Positions 1-7,621 of a stretch of DNA of 64,000 nt are shown here, piece by piece. Every line of letters starts with the position of its first letter. Position 1 is the stretch's first letter. Made by a program: the position numbers and the translations under genes. The DNA comes from Puteibacter caeruleilacunae. GTDB lineage: Bacteria; Bacteroidota; Bacteroidia; Bacteroidales; Prolixibacteraceae. The stretch covers positions 124,001 to 188,000 of the forward strand of contig SJCO01000005.1 of assembly GCA_005217565.1 (NCBI GenBank), in the 5' to 3' direction. The notes beneath the pieces were generated by a model. That model did no database searches. It was not told where the DNA came from and worked only from the letters and a program-made list of their open reading frames with translations.

Positions 1-2
1 AT

Positions 3-443
3 GCAGAAGCCAAATTCGAGAAAAATAATTCAATTACAGACGGAGATTTGAATATTACTATAAACAAGCTTAGAGAGAGAGCTGGTTTGGCTGCTTTAAC
101 CAATGCGTTTGTTAGTAGCAATGGATTAGATATGCGTAATGAAATTCGTCGTGAAAGAACGATTGAGTTGTTCCTTGAAGGTTTTAGATTTGATGATTTA
201 CGTCGATGGAAAACGGCAGAAATCGAAATGCCTAAACCTCTTAGAGGTGTACTTTGGAAAGATACTCAGTATGATACAGATCCTACCTGGGGTGAGGTTG
301 ATTTTCCTCAAGATGGAGATGGTTACATTATTGTAGAACCAGCTTCGGAGAGAAAATTCGAAGAGAAACACTATTTATTCCCATTACCAACAAGACAGAT
401 ACTGTTGAATCCTCAATTAAAGCAAAATCCAGGTTGGGAATAA
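3..443 (+). CDS. SusD/RagB-family lipoprotein, C-terminal part (5' truncated)
   Basis: This is the last 146 residues of a SusD-like outer-membrane substrate-binding lipoprotein; the rest lies before the window. The reading frame is open from base 3 and starts with AEAKFEKNN, the usual 'YAEA' helix of SusD proteins. It continues through the conserved LRERAGL segment, the RRERTIELFLEGFRFDDLRRW segment (family signature, residues roughly 50-70 here), and the terminal LLNPQLKQNPGWE typical of SusD ends. SusD caps the SusC transporter on the cell surface and delivers glycan pieces. It is followed after 90 bases by a GH172 enzyme, so it probably ends the SusCD part of a PUL that extends upstream. 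The ATG at 48 is internal, not a start. Family assignment is secure; the ligand cannot be told from this fragment. Confidence 0.93.
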   Translation, partial: AEAKFEKNNSITDGDLNITINKLRERAGLAALTNAFVSSNGLDMRNEIRRERTIELFLEGFRFDDLRRWKTAEIEMPKPLRGVLWKDTQYDTDPTWGEVDFPQDGDGYIIVEPASERKFEEKHYLFPLPTRQILLNPQLKQNPGWE

Positions 444-458
444 GCAATTATATATATG

Positions 459-494
459 ACGAAGAGATGCAATTACATCTCTTCGTTATTCTTT
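459..494 (+). terminator. Intrinsic terminator after SusD fragment
   Basis: An 11-bp perfect stem (459-469 with 476-486, ACGAAGAGATG and its complement), a 6-base loop and a T-rich tail. It sits between the SusD end and the GH172 gene, so it may attenuate rather than end the operon. Confidence 0.75.
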
Positions 495-533
495 TATAAC
501 GACAGCATTTATTAATAATTAAAACGATAAACG

Positions 534-1790
534 ATGATAAAGGAAATGGTTACTTTTTGTTTATTAGGATTTCTTTGTTTTTGTTCTACGCAAGTAAGTG
601 CACAAAATTTATATGATCCTATTCCTGAAGGAGTAAGAACACGATGGATTAGTCCAGAAAACCCAACGGGAGAAAAAGGAAAAGGAGGTCTTACGAATAA
701 GGGTGCAAAGGGTAACGCTTTTTATATCGTACAACCGGGTGAGACAAAGGTGTTGATGGATGTTAAAGGTTCAGGTATTGTACAACGTATGTGGATGAGT
801 GGTACAATAGGAACAAATCGAGAGCAGCGTAGAGCGGTGAGGATTGATATGTATTGGGATGGAGCAGCGAAACCTGCAGTTTCTGCCCCTCTTGGTGATT
901 TTTTCGGTGTGGCTCATGGTTTACTTACTGCCTTTGAAAGTAAACTTTTCTTAAGTCCGGAAGGGCGTTCTTTTAATTCTAATGTTAAAATGCCTTATAG
1001 GAAGTCTGCATTAATTACCATCACCAATGAGTCTTCTTCTGAGGTTTGGATCTGGTATGATATTAATTATTTAGAAGTTGATGATATGCCTGAAGATATA
1101 TTGTATTTCCATGCTTATTGGAATAGGAATCTAAAAACTCAATTAGGTGAGGATTATCAAATTTTACCTCGATTACTAGGGAAAGGTCGTTTTATAGGGA
1201 CGAATATTGGAGTGATAGGTGATGAGCGATATAATGGTACATGGTTTGGAGAAGGAGAGGTGAAGATATATCTAGATGGAGATAAAGAACATCCAACTCT
1301 TGTAGGAACAGGAACAGAAGATTACATTGGAACAGGCTGGGGACAAGGAACATTCTCGAATAACTATGTTGGCTCAACTGTTTCTAATAAAGAACATGAT
1401 ATTTATACCTTTTACCGATTCCATTTAGAAGATGATGTATTTTTTCATCAGGACTGTCGTGTTACCATTCAGCAAATGGGAAGTTCTAAGAAAAGTGCAA
1501 TTCTCAAAATGCAAGAGAAGGGAGCTGAGGCAAAATCTGTTTGGTTTCTTGATCGTCGAGGTAACATAACAAAACATGGTCGGTTGTTAGAAGCGGATAA
1601 GATGAAAGAATTTGAACAAGAAGACTTTCCTGAAACATCAACCAACTATTATCGTAGTGACGATGTGTGTGCAACAGCATATTTTTATTTGGATAAACCA
1701 GAAAGCAATTTACCTGAATTACCTTCGATAGAAACTCGCTTAAAGAATTTGAAGGAAAAAGTCTATACTCCATTAGATGGAAAGAAATAA
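534..1790 (+). CDS. DUF2961 / GH172-family glycoside hydrolase, secreted
   Basis: A 418-residue protein with a signal peptide (residues 1-23, cut after VSA-Q). The body matches the DUF2961 family, now CAZy GH172, whose characterised members act on alpha-D-fructofuranosides (difructose dianhydride I) and D- or L-arabinofuranosides. Visible family features are the N-terminal ENPTGEKGKGG stretch (42-52), the DFFGVAHG strand (122-129), GEGEVKIYLDGD (239-250) and the hallmark GTGTEDY (258-264), whose glutamate E262 corresponds to a catalytic carboxylate in the family. It lies directly downstream of a SusD end, so it is probably the enzyme of the upstream PUL, acting in the periplasm or on the surface. 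The substrate is not predictable beyond 'furanoside-like'. Start ATG at 534 gives a clean signal peptide. Confidence 0.88.
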   Translation: MIKEMVTFCLLGFLCFCSTQVSAQNLYDPIPEGVRTRWISPENPTGEKGKGGLTNKGAKGNAFYIVQPGETKVLMDVKGSGIVQRMWMSGTIGTNREQRRAVRIDMYWDGAAKPAVSAPLGDFFGVAHGLLTAFESKLFLSPEGRSFNSNVKMPYRKSALITITNESSSEVWIWYDINYLEVDDMPEDILYFHAYWNRNLKTQLGEDYQILPRLLGKGRFIGTNIGVIGDERYNGTWFGEGEVKIYLDGDKEHPTLVGTGTEDYIGTGWGQGTFSNNYVGSTVSNKEHDIYTFYRFHLEDDVFFHQDCRVTIQQMGSSKKSAILKMQEKGAEAKSVWFLDRRGNITKHGRLLEADKMKEFEQEDFPETSTNYYRSDDVCATAYFYLDKPESNLPELPSIETRLKNLKEKVYTPLDGKK

Positions 1791-2183
1791 CCGATTTTAA
1801 ACACCATTACAGGATTAACTGCCAGCATGAAACTCTTGATTGTAGTTTCCATTGCACCCGAATTAGCCTCATGAAAAATGTGATAGATTTAGCAGCTGGT
1901 GGTTGGGGAGACAGGGACGCTGAGAACGGAGATCGAAGATCGAAGATCATCCAGCCGAACTTACCAACCGCAATAAATCTATTACTTTTTTCAGGCAACC
2001 TTGATCTTTTTGCTTCGTTTTTGGATTAAACCAAAAATGAACACCCGTCCGTCCGGATATTAAGGGTCTTGAGCCAAAAATTGAGGCTCCTTTCTATTGT
2101 TATTGTTAAACTTCACTCTTGATAGTATACAACATGGTCAAGTAATCGATAGCTTTGTGTCTGGATAATTAAAATTGTAGAAT
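1791..2183. other. 393-base intergenic region with 7-bp-period repeat
   Basis: No credible gene. Contents: a four-unit degenerate heptamer array at 1922-1949 (units GAGAACG, GAGATCG, AAGATCG, AAGATCA) and a weak hairpin (GAGCC 2071-2075 with GGCTC 2085-2089, then TTT). A short minus-strand reading frame around 1800-1880 reads protein-like for about 25 residues but is stopped on both sides. Possibly decayed sequence. Confidence 0.5.
1922..1949. repeat. Heptamer tandem repeat (4 units)
   Basis: Four contiguous 7-base units, GAGAACG/GAGATCG/AAGATCG/AAGATCA, read directly. Related in period to the arrays at 6244-6281 and 63194-63234. Confidence 0.7.
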
Positions 2184-2744
2184 ATGTTTTATTTGATCAG
2201 ACATACCAAGCCAGATGTAGAGCCAACAATGTGCTACGGACAGAGTGATCTGGATGTGGCAGATAGTTTTGAGCGAGAGAAAAACGAGATCAAAGAATTA
2301 CTTCCTGAGAAGTTTGAGGGAGAGATCTTTTGCAGTCCTTTGATTAGATGTCGCAAGCTTGCAGAAGCATTGTTCCCCAACAAACCAATTACTTTTGATG
2401 ATCGGATAAAAGAAATCTACGCAGGTGATTGGGAGATGATTCCATGGGACAGCATCGATAAGGAATTTCTAAAGCATTGGAAGCGTAATTTTATCACCGA
2501 GGGAATTCCAAATGGAGAATGCCATGGCGATTTCTTTGATCGGGTACAGGAATTCTTCGGCGAATTGGATATAAAAAATAAGGATTATGCGGTAGTTGCT
2601 CACGATGGAGTGTTAAGGGGGATATTAATTGATGTCCTGAAAATGCCACGTGAAAGTGCTTATGCTATTGACCTAAACTATGGAGCTACCATTGAGTGTG
2701 TGCTTGATGATTGGGCTGACGTAAAAGTGAAATTCTTGCGATAA
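2184..2744 (+). CDS. cobC: Histidine phosphatase, alpha-ribazole phosphatase-like
   Basis: A 186-residue cytoplasmic protein of the histidine phosphatase (phosphoglycerate mutase-like) superfamily. It carries the catalytic RHT at the N terminus (R6, H7), a second arginine in SPLIR (R55), the KEIYAGDWE acid region (E77-E84) and the second histidine in VVAHDG (H140). The spacing and the YGQSDLDV segment fit the CobC/alpha-ribazole-5'-phosphate phosphatase branch, which makes alpha-ribazole for the lower ligand of cobalamin. No other cobalamin genes are in the window, so the specific role rests on family resemblance alone and another small phosphate monoester remains possible. It is flanked by intergenic regions on both sides and looks monocistronic. 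No signal peptide. Confidence 0.8.
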   Translation: MFYLIRHTKPDVEPTMCYGQSDLDVADSFEREKNEIKELLPEKFEGEIFCSPLIRCRKLAEALFPNKPITFDDRIKEIYAGDWEMIPWDSIDKEFLKHWKRNFITEGIPNGECHGDFFDRVQEFFGELDIKNKDYAVVAHDGVLRGILIDVLKMPRESAYAIDLNYGATIECVLDDWADVKVKFLR

Positions 2745-2781
2745 TTTGGAGTTAAGGCTCTAAAAATAGGTAGAAAATTGA

Positions 2782-2799
2782 TTCGCAAACGATTGCGAA
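2782..2799. promoter_or_regulatory. LacI-type operator upstream of pullulanase
   Basis: The sequence TTCGCAAACGATTGCGAA is an 18-base dyad with 7-bp perfect arms and the central CG typical of LacI/GalR-family operators (GCAAACGnTTGC-like). It lies about 27 bases before a TAnnTTTG box and 107 bases before the pullulanase start. No LacI-family gene is in the window, so the regulator must be elsewhere. Confidence 0.65.
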
Positions 2800-2825
2800 G
2801 ACAAACAAGCAATTTATTTGATTGG

Positions 2826-2833
2826 TAACTTTG
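2826..2833 (+). promoter_or_regulatory. Bacteroidota -7 box (TAACTTTG) for pullulanase
   Basis: TAACTTTG matches the Bacteroidota TAnnTTTG -7 element. No clear -33 TTG lies at the standard distance, which is consistent with a promoter that needs an activator; a 5' leader of about 65 bases would result. Confidence 0.5.
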
Positions 2834-2906
2834 TAGCGATGTGTATACAACACGATTCAATGAAGTGTGTTTATATAATGTAGCAACGCTATAAAGTTAT
2901 CAAACT

Positions 2907-5579
2907 ATGAATAGAAAATTATCGTTATTGACCGTATTTGTGCTGATTATAAGTGGTTTTGTAAAAGCACAATCGTTTACTGATGATCAAAAATTACAAG
3001 GTTATGCGATTTTTGGTGATCAGGTTACTTTTATCTTTGACGAAGGACTTTATCAGATACAACCTGAGAAAGTATGTGTGACAGGAGAGTTTTGTGGCTG
3101 GAACAAAGACATGGATGATTCAGCGCGCTTGCTCAAAAAGACTGGTGAACAGTGGTTGCTAACTGTCGACAATGTTGATTTTACTTTCATTAAACCAAAT
3201 ACTAAGTTTAAATATAGAACAAATACCGGAGATTGGATGACACCTCCTGATGGTGCATTCAACAGGGATGGTGACTTGGTGTTTATGCCGAAAAGTGATG
3301 TAATTTCTTTGAAGGCAGAACTGATGGGGGAGTATCTTATCTGGGCAGAGGTAAATGTTAATCGTCCGTTGACAGCCGATCAATATGTTATTCGCGACGC
3401 TGAAGGACATACTATTGAAGTTGCAGGTGTGCTACCTAACGGAGCTTCTACCACGTTAATCAGACCTGCAAAACGTTTGGATAAAAAACGTGTTTATTTC
3501 CTGGAAATTCCTTCTTTGGGGGCGAAGGTACCATGTAGTTTTGATGGTTGGTTTAGAAATACCTATTCTACAAAAGAGCTTGGAGCTAATATTGATGGTG
3601 ACAAGACTTCTATACGAATTTTTGCTCCTCGTGCTACAGTCGTGAAACTCTATCTTTATAAAGGAAGAAATGATTCGGAGGCTTATCGTGTGGTGGATCT
3701 GACAGAAGATGATCAGGGTGTTTGGGAGATTATAATCCCAGAGAACTTACATGGGGTATATTACGACTTTACAGTTCATGGAGCAAATGATCCGGGAAAT
3801 CATTTCTATGAGGCCAATCCTGTACACATCAATGATCCTTATGCAAGGGTGAGTGACGATACTTGGGGGAAAGCCCGAATTTGGGAACGTACTGTTCCTG
3901 CTACTCCTCTACAGAATGGCATTCCGAAAATGGAGGATGTGATTGCTTATGAAGTGCATGTTCAAGACTTTACGGGAGATCTTCCTCTGGCCGAGAAATA
4001 TAACGGTACGTTTAAAGGCATGACGACTCCAGGATTGAGAAATGATAAAGGAGAAAAAATTGGTTTCGATTACTTGGTTGACTTGGGAATTAATGTCGTG
4101 CATTTAATGCCTGTGCAGGAGTATGTACATTTCCCAACCGCCGATTGGAAGGCTTCTTTTAAGGATGATGAGTACATGATCAGTCAGGGTGTTAGCGAAG
4201 AGAATTACCAATGGGGATATCGTACCTCATTTGCTATGGCGGTTGAATCGCGCTACAGAACAAAAGGAGAGGAGCCTGGTACTGAACGTGATGAGTTTAG
4301 AGATTTAGTTCAGGCCTTTCATGATAAAGGTATTGCTGTAATCATTGATATTGTTCCTAATCATACTGCTGAGAATATGGATGCTAATGCATGGTTCTTT
4401 AATTTTAATGCTATAGATAAGCTTTATTACTATCGCACCAAGGATTTTGAGCACATTGGAGCTTACGGAAATGAAGTGAAGACTGAAAATCGACCAATGA
4501 CACAGCGTTGGTTAATTGATCAATGTCAGTATTACATCAATGAATTTGGTATTGATGGATTTAGAATTGACTTGGCAGGACAGATCGATGAACAATCATT
4601 AAAAGCGTTGAAGCAGGCAATTGGCGATGATAAGATCGTATATGGAGAGGCGTGGATTGGATCAAATGATCCTAACTATGAGAATAATCCTGATTGGGAT
4701 TGGTATAAGGGAGATTCTCCGATTACTTTCTTTCAGGATGATTCGCGTAATGCATTCAAGGGACCTGTGTTTGAGTTGAAAGATAAGGACAAGGATCGTG
4801 GATGGCCAGGAGGGAAGTTTGATGAACGCTCAAATGTGATGAAAGGTTTGGCCAATAAGTTTCCTGAAGATAAGACTCCTTTAAGCGGTATTAGCTATCT
4901 GGATATTCATGATAACTTCGCATTGGCTGATCAGTTTGGTGAGAATTTCGATGGTCGCTATAAGGTTGACCAGGATGAATATAAAATTGCAACTACCTTA
5001 TTGTACACAACTCTTGGTCCAATTGTAACGCATGGTGGCTCAGAGATGATGCGAAGTAAGGCCTCTGCTCCGTTGAAAGAGGTTGTAAAAACTACCAAGG
5101 CAGGGTACAATGTTTATATGCATGGCTATCGCGATACCTATAATCATCGGACAGCTAACTTGTTTTTGTGGGATAACGTTGGAAAACGTCCAAAAGGAAT
5201 GAATAAGAATGATTACAGGAATATGTATCAGTTCTGGAAGGGACTGAATGCATTGCGCTTATCGGAGTATGGAAATGTATTTCGGGTAGCAGAAGCTGTA
5301 CCTGAGGGATATTACCAGTGGATCTTACCTGAGGATGAAAGTATGCTGGGATATGTTGTCGATGGTAGAGTTGCTGTGTTAATGAATGCAGGCCAATCAG
5401 CAAATGAATTTACAGATGTAGTGCTTCCTGAAGGTCGTTGGAAGCTGATTGCGAATACAGATAAAGTAGATCATGTTCATGGAGTTAAGGGGCCTGGAGG
5501 CTTGAGGAAATTGGAGGGCGGTAAGAAGTTGTCGGTACCAATGGATGCGACTTCGCTATATATTTGGGTAAAAGAATAA
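2907..5579 (+). CDS. Type I pullulanase-like GH13 alpha-glucan debranching enzyme, secreted
   Basis: An 890-residue protein with a signal peptide (1-21, cut before QSF). An N-terminal beta-sandwich contains a starch-binding/AMPK-like CVTGEFCGWNKD (57-68). A CBM48-like module follows (about 230-310, SIRIFAPRATVVKLYLY), then a GH13 barrel. Barrel motifs are YQWGY (434-438, the pullulanase YNWGY), region I DIVPNHT (481-487), region II GFRIDLAG (551-558, nucleophile D555), region III YGEAW (579-583, acid E581) and region IV YLDIHDN (664-670, D669). All catalytic residues are intact. It hydrolyses alpha-1,6 branch points of pullulan, glycogen or starch, in the periplasm or on the surface. It is monocistronic, with a LacI-type operator and a TAACTTTG promoter box upstream. 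Close relatives include other debranching amylases, but the motif set favours type I pullulanase. Confidence 0.9.
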   Translation: MNRKLSLLTVFVLIISGFVKAQSFTDDQKLQGYAIFGDQVTFIFDEGLYQIQPEKVCVTGEFCGWNKDMDDSARLLKKTGEQWLLTVDNVDFTFIKPNTKFKYRTNTGDWMTPPDGAFNRDGDLVFMPKSDVISLKAELMGEYLIWAEVNVNRPLTADQYVIRDAEGHTIEVAGVLPNGASTTLIRPAKRLDKKRVYFLEIPSLGAKVPCSFDGWFRNTYSTKELGANIDGDKTSIRIFAPRATVVKLYLYKGRNDSEAYRVVDLTEDDQGVWEIIIPENLHGVYYDFTVHGANDPGNHFYEANPVHINDPYARVSDDTWGKARIWERTVPATPLQNGIPKMEDVIAYEVHVQDFTGDLPLAEKYNGTFKGMTTPGLRNDKGEKIGFDYLVDLGINVVHLMPVQEYVHFPTADWKASFKDDEYMISQGVSEENYQWGYRTSFAMAVESRYRTKGEEPGTERDEFRDLVQAFHDKGIAVIIDIVPNHTAENMDANAWFFNFNAIDKLYYYRTKDFEHIGAYGNEVKTENRPMTQRWLIDQCQYYINEFGIDGFRIDLAGQIDEQSLKALKQAIGDDKIVYGEAWIGSNDPNYENNPDWDWYKGDSPITFFQDDSRNAFKGPVFELKDKDKDRGWPGGKFDERSNVMKGLANKFPEDKTPLSGISYLDIHDNFALADQFGENFDGRYKVDQDEYKIATTLLYTTLGPIVTHGGSEMMRSKASAPLKEVVKTTKAGYNVYMHGYRDTYNHRTANLFLWDNVGKRPKGMNKNDYRNMYQFWKGLNALRLSEYGNVFRVAEAVPEGYYQWILPEDESMLGYVVDGRVAVLMNAGQSANEFTDVVLPEGRWKLIANTDKVDHVHGVKGPGGLRKLEGGKKLSVPMDATSLYIWVKE

Positions 5580-5588
5580 AAATAGATT

Positions 5589-5637
5589 TTAGTTATCCGT
5601 TGGCAAAAAAAAAACTAAATTGCGGGCGGATAACTAA
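5589..5637. promoter_or_regulatory. 11-bp inverted repeat bracketing the sigma-gene upstream region
   Basis: TTAGTTATCCG (5589-5599) and its exact complement CGGATAACTAA (5627-5637), separated by 27 bases that contain an A9 tract. The right arm ends five bases before the sigma start codon at 5643. It could be a paired operator, a leader hairpin hiding the start, or a weak terminator for the pullulanase gene. Confidence 0.6.
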
Positions 5638-5642
5638 GCTCT

Positions 5643-6236
5643 ATGTATAATCAGCAATTCATAAAACTACTTAAAGATGGTGACGAGGATGCCTATGCTC
5701 GTTTGTTTAAGGTTACTTACCCTCGCCTGATAAGTTATTGTAAACTCTTTGTTATTGATGCCAATAAGGCTGATGATTTGGTGCAGGAGTGTTACGTGAA
5801 ATTCTGGGACCAAAGGAAAAAAATAAATACCAGTAAGTCTGTTGAGAGTTTGTTATTTGTTATGCTTCGCAATCAATGTTTGAATTATTTGCGTGATGAG
5901 CGACTAAATGCTCAGTCGTTGAAGTTAGATGATGATGAGTGGAGTGAGATTCAACATCTTTACCAAATTGACTTTCTTGGCTATGAAGAAGCTTCAATGG
6001 AGCAACAGTTAGCTCAGGCAATTCAGAGGGCCATTGATGAACTTCCAGAGAAGCGTAAGGAAGTATTTATTCGTTGTAAGATTGAAGGCGAGAAACAGCG
6101 TGTAGTAGCTGAAGAATTAGGTGTGTCAGTAAAAGCCGTTGAAAAACATATTAGTCTTGCTAAAGCTGAGCTTAGTGAAAAGCTGAAAGCTCAATTCCCG
6201 ACATTAAGTGTGATTATTGCGTTCATTCTGAGCTGA
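5643..6236 (+). CDS. ECF RNA polymerase sigma factor (FecI/SigX-like)
   Basis: A 197-residue group 4 sigma factor. Region 2 (about residues 10-85) includes the DDLVQECYVKFWDQR core-binding/-10 recognition helix (44-58). Region 4 (about 130-185) has LPEKRKEVF and the helix-turn-helix VVAEELGVSVKAVEKH (154-169). It is the head of PUL 1: FecR anti-sigma, STN-SusC and SusD follow in order. In this architecture SusC substrate binding is transmitted to FecR, freeing the sigma to transcribe the transporter and enzymes. The gap to FecR is unusually long (307 bases) and holds a 7-8-bp-period repeat. Upstream is a perfect 11-bp inverted repeat ending at the start codon. Confidence 0.92.
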   Translation: MYNQQFIKLLKDGDEDAYARLFKVTYPRLISYCKLFVIDANKADDLVQECYVKFWDQRKKINTSKSVESLLFVMLRNQCLNYLRDERLNAQSLKLDDDEWSEIQHLYQIDFLGYEEASMEQQLAQAIQRAIDELPEKRKEVFIRCKIEGEKQRVVAEELGVSVKAVEKHISLAKAELSEKLKAQFPTLSVIIAFILS

Positions 6237-6543
6237 AGCTCAGACGGTGAACGGTCAAAAGGTTGACGGTTGAAAGGTTTGGGCCGCTACCAGAGTGCTA
6301 CTAACTATTGGTTTCAACCCATAGATTAAAAAGAGACGTCCCCTTGTTTTTCTGTCCCCGCAACTAATGAGAATGCATTCATTGCCTATTGAACTGCTCC
6401 CTGGATAACCCTATTCTCGTCGGTGGAATAACCCCCCTAAAAATAAAAAATCAAAAAAAATAAACTTTAAGGGTAGGGTTTTTAAAATTCTTGTGTACTC
6501 CTATTGAAAGCATCCGTATAACGATGCATAATCAAAGAGGAGA
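6237..6543. other. 307-base sigma-FecR spacer with repeat and terminator-like hairpin
   Basis: No gene seen. It opens with a degenerate 7/8-bp-period array (6244-6281, recurring ACGGT/AAGGT), then GACGTCCCC and TGTCCCC short repeats (about 6335-6360) that resemble REP-type debris. A palindrome GAATGCATTC lies at 6371-6380. AACCCTA (6407-6413) can pair with TAGGGTT (6474-6480), which runs into T5, a possible attenuator between sigma and FecR. Confidence 0.45.
6244..6281. repeat. Degenerate 7/8-bp-period repeat (5 units)
   Basis: GGT recurs at 6246, 6253, 6261, 6268 and 6276, giving units ACGGTGA, ACGGTCAA, AAGGTTG, ACGGTTGA and AAGGTTTG. Confidence 0.6.
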
Positions 6544-7518
6544 ATGAAGAATATACTAACCAAATATTTTAAAGGAATCGCCTCGAAGGAGGAGCAAAAA
6601 GAGATTCTTGGCTGGTTGAGGAAGAAGGAGAATCGGAAGGATTTTCAAGCTGCTCAAAAAGAGTGGCAAGATGAAGGGGGGAGGACTCCGATGACGATTA
6701 AAGCTACGACCCAATGGCATAAATTACGTGATCAGCTTCGTCAGCATAAAATGATAGAGCGCATGCAACTACGTTATCGCATCGTGAAATATGCTGCAAT
6801 CGCCTTGTTAGTGATAAGTTTATCGTCAACCTATTTATTATTGTCAGAATTGTCATCCCCTAATCAGGTTGTGTCAACAAGTCTAAGTACTGAACCGGGG
6901 CAGATTTCAAAGCTTGAAATGACTGATGGATCTTCAATATGGGTAAATGCGGGATCTCGATTAACCTATAATAACCAGTTTGGAATAGAAAACAGAGAAC
7001 TGAATATTACAGGAGAAGCATATTTCAAAGTCGCAAAGAATAAAAAGTTACCATTTGAAGTTGCAGGAGGTGAATTGACTGTAACAGCATTAGGAACCGA
7101 GTTTTGTGTGTCCAATTATGAAGAGTCGGGGAAGATAGAGGTGGTACTGGCTGAAGGATCTGTTAAGATTAATTCAATAAAGGATGAATCTTTTGAGGCA
7201 AAGCTAAAGCCTAATGAAATGGCTATATATAATATGGAGAATAGTACCATGGAAATAAAGAAGGTTAATGCTCGTCATTATATCGCCTGGAAAGATGGTA
7301 TTATTCATTTCAATAATGCAACCCTTGAAGAGGTGGTGTTTAAGTTGGAGCACCGATATAATCAAAAATTTATATTGGATGATGATGTGCGCAACTTACA
7401 CTTTAACCTAACCGTTACCAATGAAAATCTAATGGAAGTTATTCATATTCTGGAGACTGTTTCAGGCATTGAAGCAAAAATAGAGGGAGATGTAATACAC
7501 TTAATTAGGAGTAACTAG
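6544..7518 (+). CDS. FecR-family anti-sigma factor
   Basis: A 324-residue inner-membrane signalling protein. A cytoplasmic N-terminal sigma-binding region (1-78) precedes one transmembrane helix (about 80-101, YRIVKYAAIALLVISLSS). The periplasmic FecR domain (about 110-215) contains the signature MTDGSSIWVNAGSRLTY and GEAYFKVAKNKKLPFEV. A C-terminal DUF4974-like domain (about 250-322) is the part that contacts the STN domain of SusC. Gene order sigma-FecR-SusC identifies it as the partner of the sigma at 5643 and the SusC at 7622. Between it and SusC are two hairpins. Length and architecture are normal for the family. Confidence 0.93.
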   Translation: MKNILTKYFKGIASKEEQKEILGWLRKKENRKDFQAAQKEWQDEGGRTPMTIKATTQWHKLRDQLRQHKMIERMQLRYRIVKYAAIALLVISLSSTYLLLSELSSPNQVVSTSLSTEPGQISKLEMTDGSSIWVNAGSRLTYNNQFGIENRELNITGEAYFKVAKNKKLPFEVAGGELTVTALGTEFCVSNYEESGKIEVVLAEGSVKINSIKDESFEAKLKPNEMAIYNMENSTMEIKKVNARHYIAWKDGIIHFNNATLEEVVFKLEHRYNQKFILDDDVRNLHFNLTVTNENLMEVIHILETVSGIEAKIEGDVIHLIRSN

Positions 7519-7535
7519 ATATAGATAAAACAAAA

Positions 7536-7588
7536 CAGGAAAGTGCGGCTACACTTTCCTGAGGTAAATAAGCCAGTTGCTGCTGGCT
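7536..7588 (+). promoter_or_regulatory. Two hairpins in the FecR-SusC gap
   Basis: CAGGAAAGTG (7536-7545) pairs perfectly with CACTTTCCTG (7552-7561), and AGCCAG (7571-7576) pairs with CTGGCT (7583-7588). No U-run follows. They could stabilise the SusC end of the transcript or attenuate read-through. Equivalent hairpins occur before the other two STN-SusC genes. Confidence 0.6.
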
Positions 7589-7621
7589 CAGTATTAATAA
7601 CCTTTTAAGTATTTCAAAACT

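Noticed and set aside
1807-1998. Minus-strand 63-codon frame, and a neighbouring frame reading FHEANSGAMETTIKSFMLAVNPVM
   Set aside because: The protein-like stretch is only about 25 residues and is stopped; the longer frame has no family features and contains the heptamer repeat.
2045-2183. Cobalamin riboswitch before the cobC-like gene
   Set aside because: No B12-box or the expected conserved leader elements; only a weak GAGCC/GGCTC hairpin.
6330-6362. REP/RAYT-like element (GACGTCCCC ... TGTCCCC)
   Set aside because: Resembles debris near REP-associated transposases, but there is no full palindrome, no second copy in the window and no transposase.
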